Source of the DNA: CAVVVS01 sp963751355
Lineage (GTDB): Bacteria > Bacteroidota > Ignavibacteria > Ignavibacteriales > Ignavibacteriaceae
Direction: 5' to 3'
Length of the DNA stretch: 64,000 nucleotides
Assembly: GCA_963751355.1 (NCBI GenBank)
Contig: CAVVVS010000131.1
Location: 1-64,000, forward strand
Part shown: positions 27,519 through 34,976 of the stretch, in pieces
How the letters are laid out: the number at the start of each line of letters is the position of its first letter
Position numbering within the stretch: the first letter of the stretch is position 1
The notes under the pieces: generated by a model
What the model saw: only the letters and a program-made list of their open reading frames with translations
Told to the model about the DNA's origin: nothing
Databases searched by the model: none
Translations under genes and position numbers: made by a program

Positions 27519-27763
27519 AAATACGCCTCGTTTCCTCTTATTAGAAAGGCGCAACTTCCGTACCATCTTATCCCGATTTCCTAAATGTTTGTATTTGAGT
27601 TAATTAGGTAAGATTCGTTAAATTAAATATTATCAAAATAGGAGAATATTACTTAAAATTCTAAAAAGAGACATAAAATGTACTAAATTATGGACTGTTA
27701 TATTGACTTTTAAAGCGGGTATTATCTGTGGTATTAAATCTTTGTTTAATTGAAGATAAAATC

Positions 27764-27869
27764 GAGGCTGTTCAAAAAGCAATTATAAAATAAAAACCCT
27801 GTGAAAATCAATCTAATCATAGTTATCAGAGCTCTATTTTCCAAAAGATATTACTTTTCAAACAACCTC
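27764..27869. repeat. Short element bounded by ~18-bp imperfect inverted repeats
   Basis: GAGGCTGTTCAAAAAGCAAT at the left and the reverse complement of the right end, GAGGTTGTTTGAAAAGTAAT, match at 16 of 20 positions around an 86-base-or-less AT-rich interior with no ORF. It resembles the ends of a small non-autonomous insertion element. No flanking target duplication is obvious. The rest of 27519-27902 has no gene and must contain the promoter of the leftward unknown gene. Confidence 0.5.
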
Positions 27870-27902
27870 ATAATTTGTCATTAATATTTGAACATTAAAA
27901 AA

Positions 27903-29435
27903 TTAAATATCGAATTTGATTCCTTGTGCTAATGGTAGTTTAGTACCATAGTTAATGGTATTTGTCTGTCTTCTCATATAGCCTTTCCACGCATCGGAAC
28001 CCGATTCTCGTCCGCCGCCTGTTTCTTTTTCACCGCCAAATGCACCTCCAATTTCTGCTCCCGATGTTCCGATATTAACATTTGCAATTCCGCAATCGGA
28101 TCCTTCAGCAGATAAAAATCGTTCAACCTCTCTTAAATTATTGGAGAAAATTGCTGATGAAAGTCCCTGAACTACATTATTTTGAAGCTCGATAGCGTTT
28201 TCCACTCCGCCGGTATATTTTATCAAATAAAGGATAGGAGCAAATGTTTCTTCCTGGACAATTTCGTAATGATTTTCCGATTCTACGACCGCAGGGACAA
28301 CATATGTACCGGAATCATACTTTTCGCCGGAAAGGACATCTCCGCCGTAAAGCAATTTTCCGCCGTCCTTTTTAACTCTTTCCAATGCTTCTGAAAACAT
28401 TTTTACTGCTTGCTTATCAATTAAGGGACCTACATGATTATTTTCATCTAAAGGATCGCCAATCTTTAATCCTTTATATGCTTTTATCAACGATTCTTTA
28501 ACTTTGTCATAAACAGATTCATGAATAATTAATCTTCTCGTTGTGGTACATCTTTGACCCGCCGTTCCCACAGCACCGAACACTATTGCGGGCATTGCCA
28601 TTTTCAAATTCGCATCCGGAGTAATTATTATCGCATTGTTTCCCCCAAGTTCTAATATTGATTTCCCGAAACGCCCGGCAATAACTTCAGCTGCATGTCT
28701 TCCAACCGCAGTAGAACCGGTAATTGAAATTAGAGGAACTCTTTTATCGTTTAACAATTTTTCGCCAATAGTTGAACCTCTGCCGATAACCAGTGAGAAA
28801 ATACCTTCGGGTAGATTATTTTCTTTAATTACCTCTGATATGATATTTTGTGTTGCAATAGCGGAAAGCGGAACTTTTGATGACGGTTTCCAAACATTTA
28901 CGTTTCCGCAAACTGCAGAAATCATTGTATTCCACGAGTAAACTGCAACAGGGAAATTGAATGCTGAGATTGTCCCAACAATTCCGAGAGGATGATATTG
29001 ATCGTACATTCTATGATCAGGTCTTTCGGATGCCATCGTAAATCCGTAAAGCTGTCTCGACTGTCCGACGGCAAAGTCACATATGTCAATCATTTCCTGA
29101 ACTTCGCCTAGTCCTTCCTGAAGAGATTTTCCCATTTCGTACGAAACCAATCTGCCGAGAAAAGGTTTATATTCTCTCAACTTTAATCCTATTTGTCTTA
29201 CAATTTCCCCTCTTTTAGGTGCAGGTATTTTCCGCCAAGTTTTAAATGATTCAGCGGCTGTTTCCATAACAGTATCGTAATCATTTTCCGATGCCTGGTA
29301 AACAGAAGCGATGAATTTTCCGTTTGTAGGAGAATATATTTTCAGCTCGCCCTGGTCCTTAGTTTCCATCCATTTTGTTCCGGTAGATGCACCTAAATTA
29401 ATTTCTTTTATACCTAATTTTTCAAGAAATTCCAT
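27903..29435 (-). CDS. ALDH7-family aldehyde dehydrogenase (aminoadipate-semialdehyde / P6C dehydrogenase)
   Basis: The 510-residue NAD-dependent dehydrogenase has its nucleophile at C296 in GTAGQRCTTTRR and the general base at E262 in LELGGNNAII. The motifs ISAFNFPVAVYSWN and SITGSTAVGRH are also seen. The QRCTTTRR and LGGNNA variants mark the antiquitin (ALDH7) branch, whose members oxidise alpha-aminoadipate semialdehyde (in equilibrium with piperideine-6-carboxylate) to alpha-aminoadipate. The lysine 6-transaminase gene, divergent at 30430, makes exactly that substrate. An Rrf2 regulator gene lies upstream on the same strand. Confidence 0.92.
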   Translation of the reverse strand: MEFLEKLGIKEINLGASTGTKWMETKDQGELKIYSPTNGKFIASVYQASENDYDTVMETAAESFKTWRKIPAPKRGEIVRQIGLKLREYKPFLGRLVSYEMGKSLQEGLGEVQEMIDICDFAVGQSRQLYGFTMASERPDHRMYDQYHPLGIVGTISAFNFPVAVYSWNTMISAVCGNVNVWKPSSKVPLSAIATQNIISEVIKENNLPEGIFSLVIGRGSTIGEKLLNDKRVPLISITGSTAVGRHAAEVIAGRFGKSILELGGNNAIIITPDANLKMAMPAIVFGAVGTAGQRCTTTRRLIIHESVYDKVKESLIKAYKGLKIGDPLDENNHVGPLIDKQAVKMFSEALERVKKDGGKLLYGGDVLSGEKYDSGTYVVPAVVESENHYEIVQEETFAPILYLIKYTGGVENAIELQNNVVQGLSSAIFSNNLREVERFLSAEGSDCGIANVNIGTSGAEIGGAFGGEKETGGGRESGSDAWKGYMRRQTNTINYGTKLPLAQGIKFDI

Positions 29436-29577
29436 TTCTCACTCCTTTATTTATTGTTCCAAATTTAAGAATACCCTTTTACTTATCCGGTATAATTTTT
29501 TAGGATAAGTTTTATTTTTTGTTAAAGCTCATGATCACATATTTTTATTATAAATCTTTCCGGTAATAATCACATGT

Positions 29578-29997
29578 TTATGAGTTTATTTTTTCAATTA
29601 TAGATTGAAGATTTATTTTTCGCATTTTATTTTCTATATCTACTTGAACATCTGTAAACAATTCCAGGAAATAATTATTAATTTTTACAGAGTCACCCGG
29701 TTTATGATCATTTGTTCGATTAACGTCCAAATAAAAAGCCTTACGATCTTCTATAGCGCAATAGACTTCCTGCAAATGAATTTTTGCCGGATTTTTCTTA
29801 ATAAGAAATCCCCCATTCGTACCATGTGTACTTTTAACAATATCATTTTTAACCAGCATAGAGAGGATTTTTCTCAATTTAGATGAATTTACACCAATAT
29901 GTTGGGCAATCCCCTTACTTGTCTGTGGAACGGGATCAGTTTTCGCTAGAAAATATAATGCTTTAACCGCAGTAGATAATTTTGTTGATGCCGACAT
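29578..29997 (-). CDS. Rrf2-family transcriptional regulator without Fe-S cysteines
   Basis: The 139-residue protein has a winged-helix domain: TKLSTAVKALYFLAK, TSKGIAQHIGVNSSKLRKILSMLVKNDIV, and the wing THGTNGGFLIKKNP. IscR and NsrR bind Fe-S clusters through three cysteines in the region after the wing; here only one cysteine is present (EVYCAIED), so it probably does not bind a cluster and may sense something else. It sits between the ALDH7 gene (142 bases downstream, same strand) and the divergent lysine 6-transaminase gene, which makes it the likely local regulator of lysine catabolism. Confidence 0.88.
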   Translation of the reverse strand: MSASTKLSTAVKALYFLAKTDPVPQTSKGIAQHIGVNSSKLRKILSMLVKNDIVKSTHGTNGGFLIKKNPAKIHLQEVYCAIEDRKAFYLDVNRTNDHKPGDSVKINNYFLELFTDVQVDIENKMRKINLQSIIEKINS

Positions 29998-30009
29998 AAT
30001 AATATTGAT

Positions 30010-30030
30010 TTGTTATAGTAAGTGTAACAA
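30010..30030. promoter_or_regulatory. Candidate operator palindrome before the Rrf2 gene
   Basis: TTGTTATA-GTAAG-TGTAACAA is a 21-base near-palindrome (outer six bases on each side match exactly) centred 23 bases upstream of the Rrf2 start codon. This is the position expected of an autoregulatory site. It does not match known IscR or NsrR consensus sites; the assignment is inference. Confidence 0.4.
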
Positions 30031-30181
30031 ATTAGGTATTCAAAATCAATTATTGTTTTTGAAACGTGTAATATTTTTTATTCATGGAATAATTATTTTA
30101 AGATACACATACTGATAAGTTAATGGGATGCAAATAAATACAAGTAAACTGTATAATTATAAGTTTTATAATTAGTTATCG

Positions 30182-30212
30182 GAATTATCAATTCTTAAAT
30201 CATTGATAATTC
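30182..30212. promoter_or_regulatory. 11-bp perfect inverted repeat in the rrf2-lat divergent region
   Basis: GAATTATCAAT and ATTGATAATTC flank a 9-base spacer, near the middle of the 432-base gap 29998-30429. It could be an operator or an mRNA hairpin in the lat leader. The remainder of the gap has no gene; a GGAGGA ribosome site precedes lat. Confidence 0.4.
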
Positions 30213-30429
30213 ATTCCTAATTCGTTAAATTAATCAATAAAATATTTTTATAAATTATATGATTATATCAGTTAAATATTTGGAAGAAACCGGCTTCAAA
30301 CATCAAAGAAGCTATTTTATTTCGCGCTTCGAGAACGTTTACTAATCTTTCTCTTCTCCCCTATTGTTAAATTCTCTTAAAAATACACTGTGTTTATTCA
30401 GATAATCATTTTTATATGGAGGAAAAATT

Positions 30430-31800
30430 ATGGAAAACTTAAACTCGAAGATTGAAGGAAACGTAATGGAAGAGTATTTAGATATACCCCCCGATAAAGT
30501 ACACGAAGCACTTTCCCGGTATATGCTAGTTGATGGTTTTGATATTGTCTTAGACTTAAATAAGAGTCAAGGAATTCATTTGGTCGATAAAAAAACGGGA
30601 GATCAATATACAGATTTCTTTACTTTTTTTGCATCATCACCGCTTGGGATGAATCATCCTAAATTAAATAGAGCTGAAATTAAGGAAGAACTTGCATTTG
30701 TAGCAATAAATAAACCATCCAATTCGGATATATATACGAGTCAAATGGCTGAATTTGTGGATACGTTTGTAAAAATAGCAAAGCCTGATTATATGAAACA
30801 TTTATTTTTCATATCCGGCGGCGCTCTGGCAGTTGAAAACGGATTAAAAGTTGCATTTGATTGGAAAGTGCAGAAAAATTTTCAGAAAGGTTACAAAGAA
30901 GAAAAGGGACATAAGGTTATTCACTTCAAGCAGGCGTTCCACGGAAGAAGCGGGTACACTATGTCCTTAACCAACACCGAGCCAAATAAAATAAAGTATT
31001 TCCCCAAATTCGATTGGCCGAGAATAACTAATCCTAAAATTACCTTCCCGGTTGATGCAAATATTGAAGAAATAATAAGACTTGAACAATTAGCAGTTGA
31101 TGAAATAAATGCTGCCATCAAAAATAATCCGGATGATATTGCCGTAATTATAATTGAACCGATACAAGGCGAAGGCGGGGATAATTTTTTCCGGAAAGAG
31201 TTTTTCGAAAAATTACGCAACATCGCCGATGAAAATGATATACTATTAATGTACGACGAAGTTCAGACAGGATTCGGATTAACCGGTAAATTCTGGGCTC
31301 ATGAACATTATGTAAAACCGGATATACTTTCATTCGGCAAAAAAGCTCAAGTCTGCGGAATTATGGTAACAGACAGAATTGACGACGTACCCGAAAATTG
31401 TTTTCACAAATCCAGCAGAATTAATTCAACATGGGGTGCAAACCTAGTAGATATGGTTCGTTCTAAGCATATTATGCAAATTATTAAAGAAGATAACCTG
31501 ATCGAAAATGCAAAAGTGCAGGGAAAATATTTGTACGATAATTTGATTGCCCTTCAGAAAGAATTTAAAGGACTTGTAAGCAATACAAGAGGTTTGGGAT
31601 TAATGTGCTCGTTCGATCTGCCCAATCCGTCAATCCGGAGTGAGTTCAGTAAATTATGCTACAAAGAAAAGTTGATAATATTGGGATGTGGTGAAAAATC
31701 GATAAGATTCAGACCTCCGCTTACAATAACCGAAGAGGGATTGGATGAAGGCTTGAAAATTATAAAAAAAGTTCTATTTTTACTTTCGTCAAATAATTAA
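30430..31800 (+). CDS. lat: L-lysine 6-transaminase
   Basis: The 456-residue class III PLP aminotransferase moves the epsilon-amino group of lysine to 2-oxoglutarate, giving alpha-aminoadipate semialdehyde. The PLP lysine is K304 in LSFGKKAQVCG and the pyridine-nitrogen aspartate is D276 in MYDEVQTGFG. The opening DIPPDKVHEALSRYMLVDGF and FFTFFASSPLGMNHP are specific to this subfamily, as against ornithine or acetylornithine aminotransferases. GGAGGA lies just upstream of ATG 30430 and supports that start. Together with the ALDH7 gene it completes lysine to alpha-aminoadipate. Confidence 0.94.
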   Translation: MENLNSKIEGNVMEEYLDIPPDKVHEALSRYMLVDGFDIVLDLNKSQGIHLVDKKTGDQYTDFFTFFASSPLGMNHPKLNRAEIKEELAFVAINKPSNSDIYTSQMAEFVDTFVKIAKPDYMKHLFFISGGALAVENGLKVAFDWKVQKNFQKGYKEEKGHKVIHFKQAFHGRSGYTMSLTNTEPNKIKYFPKFDWPRITNPKITFPVDANIEEIIRLEQLAVDEINAAIKNNPDDIAVIIIEPIQGEGGDNFFRKEFFEKLRNIADENDILLMYDEVQTGFGLTGKFWAHEHYVKPDILSFGKKAQVCGIMVTDRIDDVPENCFHKSSRINSTWGANLVDMVRSKHIMQIIKEDNLIENAKVQGKYLYDNLIALQKEFKGLVSNTRGLGLMCSFDLPNPSIRSEFSKLCYKEKLIILGCGEKSIRFRPPLTITEEGLDEGLKIIKKVLFLLSSNN

Positions 31801-31828
31801 AAATAATTATATAACTACTTGCATGGTG

Positions 31829-31857
31829 CGGCTCCACGGTGGAGCCGTTATCATTTT
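31829..31857 (+). terminator. Terminator after lat
   Basis: CGGCTCC-ACGGT-GGAGCCG is a 7-bp GC-rich stem with a 5-base loop (two more bases could pair), followed by TTATCATTTT, 29 bases after the lat stop. Confidence 0.8.
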
Positions 31858-31876
31858 AAAACCAAGAAAATATTAA

Positions 31877-32560
31877 GTGGAAAAACAATTATTCATTGTA
31901 AGCACTCCTATCGGCAACTTAAAAGATATTTCACTGAGAGCTTTAGAAACATTGAAGGAAGTCGATTTTATTGCATGCGAAGATACTCGGGTTACTTCTT
32001 TTTTGTTAAATCATTATGAAATTAAAAAAGAACTTGTCTCATTTAATGCAGTAAGTGAGAAAAATAAAATTGCCTATGTATTGGGGAGAATAATCGAAGG
32101 TGAATCATGTGCACTTGTATCTGATGCGGGTACACCGGGCATATCCGATCCGGGCACCAGGTTAATCTCTTCGGCATTGAAAGAAAATATCGGTGTTGTT
32201 CCGGTACCAGGTGCAAGCGCAATTATCACTGCATTAACCATCAGCGGTTTGCCAACAGACTCGTTTGTTTTTGAAGGATTTTTACCTCAGAAAAAAGGCA
32301 GGCAGAAAAAATTAAAGTTACTTTCTGAAGAAGAGCGAACAATTGTTCTTTACGAATCAACTTACAGAATTGAAAAATTACTGCGTGAATTAAATGAATA
32401 CATGCCCGGAAGATTTCTAGTTGTATGCAGAGAATTAACAAAAAAATTTGAAGAAACCTGGCGCGGCACTCCAAACGAACTCCTACAATCCTTCGAAGGA
32501 AAAACTAATAAAGGTGAATTTGTTATAGTTATTTCACCGAAGAATTGGGAAATTAGATAA
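31877..32560 (+). CDS. rsmI: 16S rRNA (cytidine(1402)-2'-O)-methyltransferase
   Basis: The 227-residue SAM-dependent enzyme of the tetrapyrrole-methylase fold methylates the ribose of C1402 in 16S rRNA. It starts at GTG 31877, giving EKQLFIVSTPIGNLKDISLRA, which is the conserved N terminus. Also seen are VDFIACEDTRVTSFLLNHY, LVSDAGTPGISDPGTRLI and the SAM region PGASAIITALTISGLPTDSF. It is shorter than E. coli RsmI (286 residues) and lacks the C-terminal extension, as is usual for relatives in the Bacteroidota group. It converges on the methyltransferase gene 34 bases away. Confidence 0.93.
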   Translation: MEKQLFIVSTPIGNLKDISLRALETLKEVDFIACEDTRVTSFLLNHYEIKKELVSFNAVSEKNKIAYVLGRIIEGESCALVSDAGTPGISDPGTRLISSALKENIGVVPVPGASAIITALTISGLPTDSFVFEGFLPQKKGRQKKLKLLSEEERTIVLYESTYRIEKLLRELNEYMPGRFLVVCRELTKKFEETWRGTPNELLQSFEGKTNKGEFVIVISPKNWEIR

Positions 32561-32594
32561 AATATTTATTAACATTTATCTTAATCAAGTTCTC

Positions 32595-33392
32595 CTATTT
32601 AACTCTCAAAACAACCACCATACAATCAGAATCCTCGCTGCTATCAAGAGGTCCGGGGGGAATTTCCATATTTCCATAAATCCAGTATTTATCGAAAACT
32701 CCGGAAAGTTCAATCAAAGCGCGCAGCTCTTGAGCCAGAAACCAGCGGTGTTTACTCGTTGATTCGAATATTTCCTTTGGGTTCCCATTATCCTTTATTT
32801 CCAACCGGGTAGTAACGCTCCACTGTTGTAAAAATGGATCATACTCATCGCTGGGTTTCCCGAATAACATTTTAACTTTAAAACCGTTTTCTTCTGCTTC
32901 CCAGATATTCGGTTCATCATCCGGAAAGAAGAATAAAGGATGTGCAGTCTCAATTACATAAATTCCGCCGGGAAGTAAATTCTTCGCCACTGATTTTAAA
33001 TGTGATAGAAATTGTTCATTCGTTAGAAGATGTGTAATACTTTCTGTAAAAATACCTGCTGCATTAATCGGTCTTTCCAGATTAAATTCACACATGTCTG
33101 CTTCAATATAGTCTAAAGTTAATTTTTCCTTACCGGATACCAGTTCAGCATATTCAAGCATTTCTTTTGATAAATCGAGCGCAACAGATCGCCAATTTCT
33201 GCGGGCAAATTCCCTGGCATGATGAGCAGGTCCGCAGCCTAATTCAAGAAAAGCAGGTTTGCTGTTTTCCTTATCATTGCAGACTGCGTGAGTTTTATAG
33301 CACCATTCTATAAAATCACACTCTTCTTTATAGTCTCTTCCCGCGAACGCAATATCATATGCTTTTGCATATTTATAAAAACCGGAGCTCAT
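32595..33392 (-). CDS. Class I SAM-dependent methyltransferase
   Basis: The 265-residue protein has the Rossmann-type SAM site FLELGCGPAHHAREFAR (motif I), the acidic end of beta2 in SVALDLSKEMLEYAE, and EADMCEFNLERPINAAG (motif III region). It has no membrane or signal sequence. The target cannot be deduced; the C-terminal half (IYVIETAHPLFFFPDDEPN, EIFESTSKHRWFLAQEL) resembles small-molecule methyltransferases of the Methyltransf_25 type. It is a lone gene followed by a 290-base gap (33393-33682) in which I see no gene, only a weak ACTTCAA/TTGAAGT inverted repeat. Confidence 0.82.
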   Translation of the reverse strand: MSSGFYKYAKAYDIAFAGRDYKEECDFIEWCYKTHAVCNDKENSKPAFLELGCGPAHHAREFARRNWRSVALDLSKEMLEYAELVSGKEKLTLDYIEADMCEFNLERPINAAGIFTESITHLLTNEQFLSHLKSVAKNLLPGGIYVIETAHPLFFFPDDEPNIWEAEENGFKVKMLFGKPSDEYDPFLQQWSVTTRLEIKDNGNPKEIFESTSKHRWFLAQELRALIELSGVFDKYWIYGNMEIPPGPLDSSEDSDCMVVVLRVK

Positions 33393-33682
33393 AATTCCAA
33401 CGTAAAATGAAGTATACTGTTTTCGAAACTTATTAAAATACTGGAGTAAATATTAAAATTTTTAACAACTCTTAATGTATTAAAGGTTATAGGTATGTAA
33501 AATACTTATTGGTACTAAAAAATATTATTAAGAGTTCACCCAAAAAGTAAGCTAAATTGACAAACAGCCGGAAACTTAGGTTAATTTGTTCTTCAAAATA
33601 TTAAAAATGACTTCAACTATCGGGGCTTATATTGAAGTGACTTTTAATTATGATACAACTTACAAGCCTTTAAAATTTATAA

Positions 33683-34210
33683 TTACTCAGATTCGTATAC
33701 AATTAAAGATTTGACATCGTAATTTTTCAATTTTTCTCTTCCCTTTAAGAAGAGCAATTCAATGATAAAAGAGAATTGTACCACCTCGCCGCCTAACTTT
33801 TCAACTAGCATAGCAGCGGCAGCGGCAGTTCCGCCGGTAGCTAGCAGATCATCGTGAATGAGTACTTTTTCTCCTCTTTTAATTGCATCTTTATGTATTT
33901 CTATAGTATCGGTTCCGTATTCAAGTGCGTAAGTCATCTGTTCGGTTTCTGCGGGAAGTTTACCTGGTTTCCTGATAGGAATAAATCCGGCATCCAATTT
34001 TTCGGCTAGCAAAGCCCCAAAAATAAATCCTCGGGATTCGATACCTACAACTTTATCTACATTAATATCACCGGTAAATTCCAGTAATTTCTGCAAGGTT
34101 AGTCTTACAGCCTCCGGCTCTTTTAATAACGTAGTAATATCTTTAAAATTAATTCCTTCTTTAGGAAAATTTTTAACTGACCTAATATACTCTTTTAATA
34201 GTTTCTGCAT
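33683..34210 (-). CDS. apt: Adenine phosphoribosyltransferase
   Basis: The 175-residue salvage enzyme converts adenine and PRPP to AMP. Seen are the PRPP-binding loop VLIHDDLLATGGTAAAAA, VVGIESRGFIFGALLA and FIPIRKPGKLPAET, all standard. It is the last gene of a leftward run (PAP2-like, polX-like, enoyl-CoA hydratase, apt) with gaps of 8 bases or less or overlaps, so it is in an operon with no obvious common pathway. Confidence 0.96.
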   Translation of the reverse strand: MQKLLKEYIRSVKNFPKEGINFKDITTLLKEPEAVRLTLQKLLEFTGDINVDKVVGIESRGFIFGALLAEKLDAGFIPIRKPGKLPAETEQMTYALEYGTDTIEIHKDAIKRGEKVLIHDDLLATGGTAAAAAMLVEKLGGEVVQFSFIIELLFLKGREKLKNYDVKSLIVYESE

Positions 34211-34218
34211 TTAATGTC

Positions 34219-34968
34219 CTATTTTTTGTTTAAGAAACTTGATAATCCCTTTGAAAAATCTTCAGTTGAACGGCTGATTGCATTCAATCTAATGCAGTAA
34301 TCAACTGCTTCATCGATATTAAAATTTGATATTGCTTGAATCATATTTTTAGTCATGTTCATACTTTGAGACGAATTTTTTATAATTAGTTCTGCCAGGT
34401 TATTGGCTTCATCTAATACATTACCAGCTAAATAATTTGCCAATCCTATTTCGTATGCCTTATTTCCGTCAATAATTTCCCCGGTCATTAGTAGTTGTTT
34501 CGCTCTTCCTTCCCCTATCTTCCTGATAAGAAATATTGCGACAATAGCGGGGACAAATCCTATTTTAACTTCTGAATAGCCGAACTTTGAATTTGTTCCG
34601 TGTGCAACAATAAAATCACAAACACTCGCCAATCCGCATCCCCCGGCAATAGCAGCTCCGTTCACAGCAGCGATAACAGGCTTAGGAGATTTATAAATTT
34701 TCAAGAACAATTCTGCCAGTTCCTCGGAATCTTTTTCATTCTCTATTGGTGAATAATCCTTAAGTTGATTTAAATATTCAAGATCAGCCCCTGCACAAAA
34801 ATGCTTGCCTTCTCCACTTAAGATAATAACTTTTACTTTATCATTTAGATAAGCTTCATCTAATTTATTTTTGAATTGATTAACCAAATCCGGGTGAAGA
34901 GCATTTCGCTTTTCAGGTCGGTTCAATAAAATTTTGGCAATATTATTTTCAATAGAATATTTAATCAT
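34219..34968 (-). CDS. Enoyl-CoA hydratase/isomerase family protein
   Basis: The 249-residue crotonase-fold protein has NRPEKRNALHPDLVNQ, the oxyanion-hole motif GKHFCAGADLEYL, and VIAAVNGAAIAGGCGLASVCDF with the second oxyanion glycine. The glutamate expected in true hydratases at the GG-x-G helix region is not certain from the sequence. Bacterial relatives include methylglutaconyl-CoA hydratases, which would link to HMG-CoA, but that is only a possibility. It sits 8 bases after polX and 8 bases before apt. Confidence 0.88.
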   Translation of the reverse strand: MIKYSIENNIAKILLNRPEKRNALHPDLVNQFKNKLDEAYLNDKVKVIILSGEGKHFCAGADLEYLNQLKDYSPIENEKDSEELAELFLKIYKSPKPVIAAVNGAAIAGGCGLASVCDFIVAHGTNSKFGYSEVKIGFVPAIVAIFLIRKIGEGRAKQLLMTGEIIDGNKAYEIGLANYLAGNVLDEANNLAELIIKNSSQSMNMTKNMIQAISNFNIDEAVDYCIRLNAISRSTEDFSKGLSSFLNKK

Positions 34969-34976
34969 ATCGGTTA

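Noticed and set aside
29578..30429. Riboswitch (lysine type) upstream of lat
   Set aside because: No conserved multi-helix core could be traced; only simple palindromes are present.
31819..32019. Small plus-strand ORF starting at the lat terminator hairpin
   Set aside because: It overlaps the terminator and rsmI in another frame; no ribosome site and no homology.
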